DNA of 18,350 nt from Bin55 sp965199895. GTDB taxonomy: Bacteria > Pseudomonadota > Gammaproteobacteria > Pseudomonadales > Azotimanducaceae. Under the pieces are notes generated by a model. The model worked only from the letters and a program-made list of their open reading frames with translations, did no database searches and had not been told where the DNA came from. The position numbers and the translations under genes are program-made. Each line of letters begins with the position of its first letter. The stretch's first letter is position 1. The stretch lies in assembly GCA_965199895.1 (NCBI GenBank), contig CBDATJ010000005.1, forward strand, positions 1 to 18,350, given 5' to 3'. This document shows positions 13,117 through 18,350 of the stretch, piece after piece.

Positions 13117-14514
13117 CTATTCTCTAGATCTCATTCGTGCATCCAGTGCATCTCGTAATCCGTCTCCGAGTAGGTTGAAGGCCAATACGGTGAGGCTGAT
13201 GAATAGAGCGGGAAACAAGAGTTCGTGTGGAGTCAGTGCCATGCTCTTAATACCATCGTTGCACATAGTCCCCCACGACGGAGTAGGGGGAACTACTCCC
13301 ATTCCGATAAAGGACAAAAATGCTTCGGTGAAGATAGTGGCGGGTACTGCGAACGTAAACGTCACCAGTACTACTCCTACTGTATTAGGAATCATGTGTC
13401 GCATAATGAGTCGGCCGGTACCGGAACCCAACAACCGTGAAGCTTGCACATAGCCTTCCTCACGAATCTTGAGTATCTCACCGCGTACCAAGCGAGCAGC
13501 CCCTGGCCAACTAAGCACGACTAAAGCTAGGATCATGGGCAAAATATTGCTACTGGCAGTATCGACACTATCTCCTGAAAGTCGATCAAACAGTACCTTA
13601 AACAGAATCATGAACAACAGGAATGGGAGTGCGATCACAAAGTCAGCAAAACGCATCATGATTGAGTCAATGACTCCGGCAAAATAGCCAGACACCGCAC
13701 CGTAAACGACTCCTAGCACAATAAAAAGTACCGGTGCAAAAATGCCAATAAAGAGTGATACTTGTGCACCTTTCATCAGTCGAGCAAGCATATCTCTACC
13801 GAGATAGTCGGTTCCAAGAGGGTGTTGCCATGGGAGTGAGACTGCATCACCAGGCGATACAGATTGGACATCGTCAACGATACCCAAAGTGACCGCTTCA
13901 GCGGCAGTCAGAGTGAGTTGGGGTTTGACCTCAAGGGTGGCTGCGCCTTCAAATTCGTTAGAGTCTCGATCAATTGCAACTACTGAATACCAATAGATCT
14001 TCGGTCGGATACCGGTTTGATCCTCAAAAAAGGCATCAAGCGGGTCTTCTGTTGTTCCAACGAGCAATCCGTAATCGCTGTCATCTGATGGCTGGATAAC
14101 GTTGCGATAGACTCGATACCCTGTCGCATTGGGTACGGCTTCCCAGATAAGCCGCACTCTGGAAGTACTTGCGCTACCAGCAACCTCAATCCACGTCGGT
14201 GACGTATGAGAGCCGGTAGGGGGTGCAGATTGGGAAACATTCCAAACATCCTCACTAGGTACGATCACTGCTCCTCGACTCGCCCATGGGGGTGTTGAAA
14301 CTTGGTCTAAGCTTTGGTAAGCGGGATCCACTCGCCAAACTAGAGGTCCCAAGAACGCAAACAAGAGTAGAAAAATGATCACATAGAGTGAAGTGATCGC
14401 TCGTTTATTGGCTTTGAGTCGTCTCCAAGCGTCCTGCCAATAGGACTGTGATGGTCGACTAGTTTGTTCGATGTCAGCGGAGATTGCTGCTGGTTTGAAA
14501 GAGAGTTCGTTCAT
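13117..14514 (-). CDS. oppC: Oligopeptide ABC transporter permease OppC with inserted fibronectin-III-like domain
   Basis: A 465-residue OppC-type inner-membrane permease. Normal OppC/DppC proteins are about 300 residues. The first membrane helix is at about 41-60. The usual periplasmic segment leading to HPLGTDYLGRDMLARLMKGA (231-250) is expanded by roughly 165 residues. Inside this expansion, residues 106-197 read as a fibronectin type III fold (see separate entry). The permease core that follows is complete, with helices from 253 on, the EAA-loop region QASRLLGSGTGRLIMRHMIPN at about 357-377 that contacts the ATPase, and SFIGMGVVPPTPSWG (401-415). The reading frame is continuous with no sign of a sequencing frameshift. 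The start overlaps the oppB stop (ATGA), and oppD begins 2 bp after the stop. The insert should lie in the periplasm, where it could contact the binding protein. Confidence 0.95.
   Translation of the reverse strand: MNELSFKPAAISADIEQTSRPSQSYWQDAWRRLKANKRAITSLYVIIFLLLFAFLGPLVWRVDPAYQSLDQVSTPPWASRGAVIVPSEDVWNVSQSAPPTGSHTSPTWIEVAGSASTSRVRLIWEAVPNATGYRVYRNVIQPSDDSDYGLLVGTTEDPLDAFFEDQTGIRPKIYWYSVVAIDRDSNEFEGAATLEVKPQLTLTAAEAVTLGIVDDVQSVSPGDAVSLPWQHPLGTDYLGRDMLARLMKGAQVSLFIGIFAPVLFIVLGVVYGAVSGYFAGVIDSIMMRFADFVIALPFLLFMILFKVLFDRLSGDSVDTASSNILPMILALVVLSWPGAARLVRGEILKIREEGYVQASRLLGSGTGRLIMRHMIPNTVGVVLVTFTFAVPATIFTEAFLSFIGMGVVPPTPSWGTMCNDGIKSMALTPHELLFPALFISLTVLAFNLLGDGLRDALDARMRSRE
13924..14199 (-). 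other. Fibronectin type III-like domain inside OppC
   Basis: This encodes OppC residues 106-197. Hallmarks seen: a strand with the buried Trp (SRVRLIWEAV), the ATGYRVYRN turn-and-strand typical of FN3 strand C, a D/E-rich variable middle, and the IYWYSVVAIDRDSNEFEG block matching FN3 strand F-G (Y-x-Y-x-V-x-A-x-D). FN3 domains are common in extracellular enzymes but are not a standard part of OppC permeases. By topology the domain follows the first membrane helix and so faces the periplasm. Pattern matching is strong, though the fold is an inference without a profile search. Confidence 0.8.
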
Positions 14515-15443
14515 GTAAGTCTAACCCTCGGATCGACCCAAGCATAGAGGAGGTCGACGATGATCACCATGAGAACTAGAAACGCTCCGTAAAACACAGT
14601 CGTCCCCATGATGACTGTGTAGTCGTTTTGCTGTACAGCGTAAACAAAATATTCCGCGAGTCCAGGAATACTGAAGACATTCTCAACTACAAACCCTCCC
14701 GTTGTAATTCCAGCAATAGAGGGACCGAGAACTGTGATCACCGGAAGCACAGCGTTTCGCAGCTGATGTCGGGAGAATATTTGTGCCATGGGGACTCCTT
14801 TGGCACGCGCGGTACGAATATAGTCCGCATTCACAATCTCCAGCATGGAAGTTCTCATCAGTCGGGTAAGAAAAGCCATGGTTCCGAGTCCCAAAACGAG
14901 AGCAGGAATCAACATATGCCACACCGTACCCCAACCTGCAATAGGCAAAATATCAAAGCCAAACAAGTCGTTCAAGTTGACAAGCACTAGTTGGCCTACA
15001 GAAGCGAAGACAAACGAAGGTACAGAGATTCCCAATATAACCAGAATCATGATGACGTAGTCTGGCCAACGATCACGGAAAAGAGCCGTCAGCGCACCCC
15101 ATAGAATCCCTCCTAACCCTGCTATCACCAAAGCAAGGATACCCAGTGTCGCTGAGATTGGGAAGTGATCGTAGATGATGTCATTGACTGAACGGTTTTC
15201 GTGCCTGAACGATAACCCGAAATCCCCTTGTACTAAAAGTCTAAGGTAGTTGATGTACTGAATCCAAATAGGATCATTCAGTCCGTACTTGTCTTTGAGT
15301 TTTTCCATCATTTCTACAGGAATAGCTTTATCTTCGCTCAGCGGATCTCCTGGATTACTGTGCATCACAAAAAAGGTTGCAGTAGCGATAAACCAAACTG
15401 TGATGATTCCCTGAATGATTCGAGAAATTACATAACGGGTCAC
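14511..15443 (-). CDS. oppB: Oligopeptide ABC transporter permease OppB
   Basis: A 310-residue inner-membrane permease of the OppB/DppB type, of normal family length. It has the N-terminal helix and ATATFFVMHSNPGDP motif, KYGLNDPIWIQYINYL, GDFGLSF, and the EAA loop YIRTARAKGVPMAQIFSRHQLRN. The later GGFVVENVFSIPGLAEYFV and the C-terminal LLYAWVDPRVR are standard for the family. It forms the translocation pore with OppC. The GTG start is preceded by a good Shine-Dalgarno (GGAGTAGG) and lies 24 bp after the oppA stop. Unlike OppC it carries no insertion. Confidence 0.96.
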   Translation of the reverse strand: MTRYVISRIIQGIITVWFIATATFFVMHSNPGDPLSEDKAIPVEMMEKLKDKYGLNDPIWIQYINYLRLLVQGDFGLSFRHENRSVNDIIYDHFPISATLGILALVIAGLGGILWGALTALFRDRWPDYVIMILVILGISVPSFVFASVGQLVLVNLNDLFGFDILPIAGWGTVWHMLIPALVLGLGTMAFLTRLMRTSMLEIVNADYIRTARAKGVPMAQIFSRHQLRNAVLPVITVLGPSIAGITTGGFVVENVFSIPGLAEYFVYAVQQNDYTVIMGTTVFYGAFLVLMVIIVDLLYAWVDPRVRLT

Positions 15444-15467
15444 TGTGTCCTACTCCAAATCAGAGCT

Positions 15468-17165
15468 TTATTCTTCAATGTACGCACGTGTGAAATCTGG
15501 GTCTGTACCCACAGCACGTCGAGTCTCACCCTTGATGCGCTCGTCTATAACGTAGATGCTGCCCCGTTCATACTCGACGATGATCGCTGCATCCTCGTAG
15601 ATAATCTTCTGTACTTGATCCATGGCATCCATTCTCGTTTTTGGGTCACTGGATTGTTGGGCGATGAGGACATTTCGGTCCAACTCAGAATTACGATATT
15701 GACCTCGGTTATTGGCATTCCATGAAGTAAACAGATCACCAAACGTTAGCACATCGTCGTAGTCTGGTCCCCAACCAGCTCCAACAATGTCATAGTCTCC
15801 GGAGGTCATGAGCTCCAATCTTTGGGCAAACGTTTGTTGATTGATTCTTAAATCAATGCCTAGTTTTAACTTAAACAAACTCTGGTAGTATTCAGCCATT
15901 TTGCTAGATACTGGGCTGTCTCCAGTGAGGAAATCCAGTACTGGTGGACTATCTAGTCCAAGTTCTGCCATTGCTAGTTCTAAATGCTCTCGGGCTTTTT
16001 CTTCGCTAGGAATGTGTTTGGGAGCGGGATATTCGTCTCGAAAATAACCGGACACCCCTTTCAGCCAGACTGGAAATATGGACTCACCTGGAAGGTTTCC
16101 AGGCAACCTCAGAACTTTGTTCACCAGTTCTGAGGGGTCGGATGCGAATTGGATTGCCTTTCTTAAATTTCGATTTGCTGTCAGTCGTTCTGGACGATGG
16201 TTGAATCCCAGGTAAAACACAGAACCATCTCTGTGGATATCTCGAGGCCAGCGATTTTTCAGTGCTTTTTCTAGGTTAGCTTCATTATTAAGACCAGCGA
16301 AAGCAATCTTGCCAGTATCAAAGAGATTGACGGTCGTGTTAGGATCAGCTGTGATGTAGGCATAGTTGATGCTATCTAGTTTCACTTCTTCCTTGGCCCA
16401 ATAGTAGTCGTTTTTGTTCAACGAGAGGTTCGCGTCGTGGACCCAGCTATCAATCACAAATGGTCCGTTGTAGATGAGGTGTTCGTGCTTGGTACCGTAG
16501 TTTCCTTCAGTTGACTCATAAAACTCTTGGTTGATGGGAAGGTAGGTAAAGAAAGCTAATAGCTTCACAAAGTAAGGTGTGGGCTGTTCGAGTTCAATCC
16601 TTAAAGTGAAATCATCAACCGCGGTTGCTCCCAGAGATTCAACCGGTGCTTCTCCTTGATTGATGGCTTGAGCATTCTTTAAGGGGTAGAGAATAAAAGA
16701 GTACTGAGAGACGGTATCAGGTTCCAATACCGTTCTCCATGCAAAAACGAAGTCATGAGCGGTCACTTGGGTGCCATTGCTCCAATAGGCATCGTTCCTA
16801 AGGTGGAAAGTCCCCCCTAATTCTGACATCTCCCACGATTCCGCGATTCCGGGAATGGTTTCGTTGTCCGGACTATACCTGATCAAGCCCTCCATAACGT
16901 GTCCCAAAATCATTCCTGAAACCATGTCTGTGGACTTGGTGGAGTTCATTTCAGGAGGATTCTGGCTGAGAGCTAAAGTAATGGATTGTTCTGCAGCGTT
17001 GACTGCCCCCCCGGACTCACTACCTGCTCCCGAATTCGAAGCCGCCCATCCCAGCAAAAGCAAAAGTGGAATAAACAAAAGAAAGGCGTATAGAAAGTAC
17101 TTCATCAGTAGCAAAACTGAACTCTTACTTACTTCAGTTTTGGGTGCGTGAATTACATCAGCCAT
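15468..17165 (-). CDS. oppA: Peptide ABC transporter substrate-binding protein, N-terminally anchored
   Basis: A 565-residue extracytoplasmic solute-binding protein of family 5 (OppA/DppA type). The family core starts near residue 60. It includes MILGHVMEGLIRYSPD, IPGIAESWEMSELGGTFHLR, AYWSNGTQVTAHDFVFAW, the mid-domain YNGPFVIDSWVHD, and LTSGDYDIVGAGWGPDYDDV in the second half. The N-terminus is unusual: about 16 hydrophilic residues, then a long hydrophobic helix (about 17-40, MKYFLYAFLLFIPLLLLLGW) and a Gly/Ser-rich spacer. No lipobox cysteine is present, so it is not a standard lipoprotein. It is either tethered to the inner membrane by the helix or cleaved near AAS. The ATG has a good Shine-Dalgarno (AGAGG, 6-7 nt). 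An internal ATG at residue 21 lacks one. It is the first gene of the operon, 24 bp before oppB. Confidence 0.95.
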   Translation of the reverse strand: MADVIHAPKTEVSKSSVLLLMKYFLYAFLLFIPLLLLLGWAASNSGAGSESGGAVNAAEQSITLALSQNPPEMNSTKSTDMVSGMILGHVMEGLIRYSPDNETIPGIAESWEMSELGGTFHLRNDAYWSNGTQVTAHDFVFAWRTVLEPDTVSQYSFILYPLKNAQAINQGEAPVESLGATAVDDFTLRIELEQPTPYFVKLLAFFTYLPINQEFYESTEGNYGTKHEHLIYNGPFVIDSWVHDANLSLNKNDYYWAKEEVKLDSINYAYITADPNTTVNLFDTGKIAFAGLNNEANLEKALKNRWPRDIHRDGSVFYLGFNHRPERLTANRNLRKAIQFASDPSELVNKVLRLPGNLPGESIFPVWLKGVSGYFRDEYPAPKHIPSEEKAREHLELAMAELGLDSPPVLDFLTGDSPVSSKMAEYYQSLFKLKLGIDLRINQQTFAQRLELMTSGDYDIVGAGWGPDYDDVLTFGDLFTSWNANNRGQYRNSELDRNVLIAQQSSDPKTRMDAMDQVQKIIYEDAAIIVEYERGSIYVIDERIKGETRRAVGTDPDFTRAYIEE

Positions 17166-17189
17166 GGTGTGCCTCTAGATGTGGGAAAA

Positions 17190-17217
17190 GTTATGTTTGA
17201 GGCGACCTGATTTCCAA
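17190..17217 (-). promoter_or_regulatory. Candidate promoter of the opp operon
   Basis: On the minus strand TTGGAA (plus 17212-17217) and CATAAC (plus 17190-17195) are separated by 16 bp, about 25 bp before the oppA start. Both are partial matches to sigma-70 hexamers. The resulting leader would be short, but the Shine-Dalgarno would still be included. Confidence 0.3.
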
Positions 17218-17380
17218 CCGCTCTGGGTAACTTGTGATGTGTCAGAAGCCTCTCGTTATTCCGTATCATCTTGCTACTCAAGATAGGTGCCTGTGGATTC
17301 GGTCATGCTATCAATCTCAACGTGAATTTTGCACCAAAACTATTATTCTGCACTCAATGGTTCAAGATTCAACGTTAATT

Positions 17381-17407
17381 TCTTGACTTGCGTCGTATTA
17401 GGATAAT
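17381..17407 (+). promoter_or_regulatory. Candidate promoter of the deacetylase gene
   Basis: The stretch has TTCTTG/TTGACT (17380-17388) as overlapping -35 candidates and GATAAT (17402-17407) as a -10 candidate. Spacing is 16 bp for the first and only 13 bp for the second. It lies about 30 bp before the ATG at 17436. The elements are plausible but not ideal. Confidence 0.3.
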
Positions 17408-17435
17408 TTTTGGCTTGGAGTAGAACTAAGTTTCT

Positions 17436-18350
17436 ATGAGTATGACTGCTGTATTTGTACACAACGACTGTGAAAGACATGAGGTCCCTCCTCGACATCC
17501 TGAGTCTCCCAGTCGAATTCAAGCAGTTTGGGATCGGTTCAATGAGTCCGGTCTGCTGGATGAAGTCGAAATTCGATCTCCCGAAATCGGTTCCTTTGAC
17601 GATCTTGCTCGGGTTCACACACCGAGTCACATCGATTTTCTTCGAGAAATTTCTCCCTCGGCAGGTTTAGTTCGTTTGGACTTTGACACAGCTATGGGTC
17701 CCACAACTCTCGCAGCTGCAAGGCGAGCGGCTGGAGCCGCCGTCAGTGCGGTGAAATCAGCTATCGAAGGAGAACATCTTCGCTCATTCTGCTTAGTTCG
17801 ACCGCCTGGACATCACGCAGAACGCAATGATTTCATGGGATTTTGCTTGTTCAACAGTATTGCAGTTGCAGCGGATGTTGCTCTTGATCATGTTGAAAGA
17901 GTGGCAATCTTGGACTTTGATGTACATCACGGTAATGGCACTGTGGAGATCTTCGCTGATCGTACGGAAGTCCTTGTGTGCTCTAGTTTTCAATATCCAC
18001 AGTATCCCTATCGTTTCCAAGAGTTTGAAGCACCCAACATAGTGAATACTCCACTACCAGAAGGGACAGCGGGCCACGCATTTCGCAAAGCGATTGAAAG
18101 AGACTGGATTCCTGCTGTGGAGAAGCACAAACCGGATCTGATTTTGGTCTCTGCGGGGTTTGATGCACACCGTGACGACCCCTTTGCAGGTCTCAATTTA
18201 GTCGAAGAAGACTACCAATGGGTGACAGAGTTGATTCTGGAGTTAGCCAAAGCGACCGCTCAAGGACGCATCGTCTCCACCCTAGAGGGTGGTTATGAAC
18301 TCAATGCGCTCGCAAGGTCAGCTGAAGTCCACTTAGCAACCTTACTGTAA
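17436..18350 (+). CDS. Histone deacetylase superfamily (class II-like / acetylpolyamine amidohydrolase) protein
   Basis: A complete 304-residue zinc-dependent deacetylase-fold hydrolase, ending exactly at the window end. Bacterial members remove acetyl groups from polyamines or other small molecules, or from protein lysines. Motifs: RHPESPSRI near the N-terminus (20-28), the RPPGHHAE charge-relay histidines (H126, H127), zinc ligands D162 and H164 in LDFDVHHGNGT and D243 in SAGFDAHRDDP, and the catalytic-tyrosine loop LEGGYEL (Y287). All catalytic residues are present, so it should be active. A GGAG lies about 15 nt before the ATG at 17436, and a second ATG 6 nt later is also possible. It is divergent from the opp operon across 270 bp. 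Linkage to peptide import is possible but not shown, and the substrate cannot be named from sequence. Confidence 0.93.
   Translation: MSMTAVFVHNDCERHEVPPRHPESPSRIQAVWDRFNESGLLDEVEIRSPEIGSFDDLARVHTPSHIDFLREISPSAGLVRLDFDTAMGPTTLAAARRAAGAAVSAVKSAIEGEHLRSFCLVRPPGHHAERNDFMGFCLFNSIAVAADVALDHVERVAILDFDVHHGNGTVEIFADRTEVLVCSSFQYPQYPYRFQEFEAPNIVNTPLPEGTAGHAFRKAIERDWIPAVEKHKPDLILVSAGFDAHRDDPFAGLNLVEEDYQWVTELILELAKATAQGRIVSTLEGGYELNALARSAEVHLATLL

Noticed and set aside
13117..14514. OppC length explained by a frameshift or fused gene
   Set aside because: The frame is continuous, permease motifs on both sides are in order, and the insert itself has coherent FN3 strand patterns.

Overview
The window reads as chromosomal DNA of a free-living, probably aquatic, Gram-negative gammaproteobacterium of moderate GC. 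The taxonomic hint comes from the pilD / yacG / secA / dciA neighbourhood, which is a typical gammaproteobacterial housekeeping block. A large TonB-dependent outer-membrane receptor confirms an outer membrane. No rRNA, tRNA, CRISPR array, transposase or integrase was found.

Layout. (1) 1-729 (+): the 3' end of the prepilin peptidase gene pilD (cut by the window edge), then yacG. The coaE gene often found between them is absent, and a short palindromic hairpin occupies the 77-bp gap. (2) 730-1185: a gene-free, hairpin-rich stretch where yacG and secA converge. (3) 1186-3948 (-): full-length secA. Divergent from it is a short gene (4019-4444, +) with the DciA/DUF721 signature of the DnaB helicase loader. 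(4) 4445-4909: a gene-free stretch with stacked palindromes. (5) 4910-7704 (+): cobS and cobT, overlapping by 4 bp. They encode the AAA+ and VWA chelatase subunits of aerobic cobaltochelatase, without the catalytic subunit cobN in view. (6) 7912-8328 (+): an unrecognised small ORF that ends inside the terminator of the next gene. (7) 8392-10965 (-): a TonB-dependent receptor. (8) 11148-17165 (-): a five-gene peptide/nickel-type ABC importer operon in transcription order oppA-B-C-D-F. (9) 17436-18350 (+): a histone-deacetylase-superfamily hydrolase, divergent from the opp operon.

How it may work together. The opp operon and the TonB-dependent receptor are in the same orientation, 182 bp apart, with no obvious terminator between them. 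They could form an outer-to-inner-membrane import route for an oligopeptide-like substrate. The most unusual point is OppC, which is about 165 residues longer than normal. It carries a fibronectin-type-III-like domain in the periplasmic segment after its first membrane helix. The partner binding protein has no lipobox cysteine and appears to be held by an N-terminal membrane helix. This modified importer is my best candidate for an undescribed system. The second is the cobST pair, placed without cobN in a gammaproteobacterial housekeeping neighbourhood.
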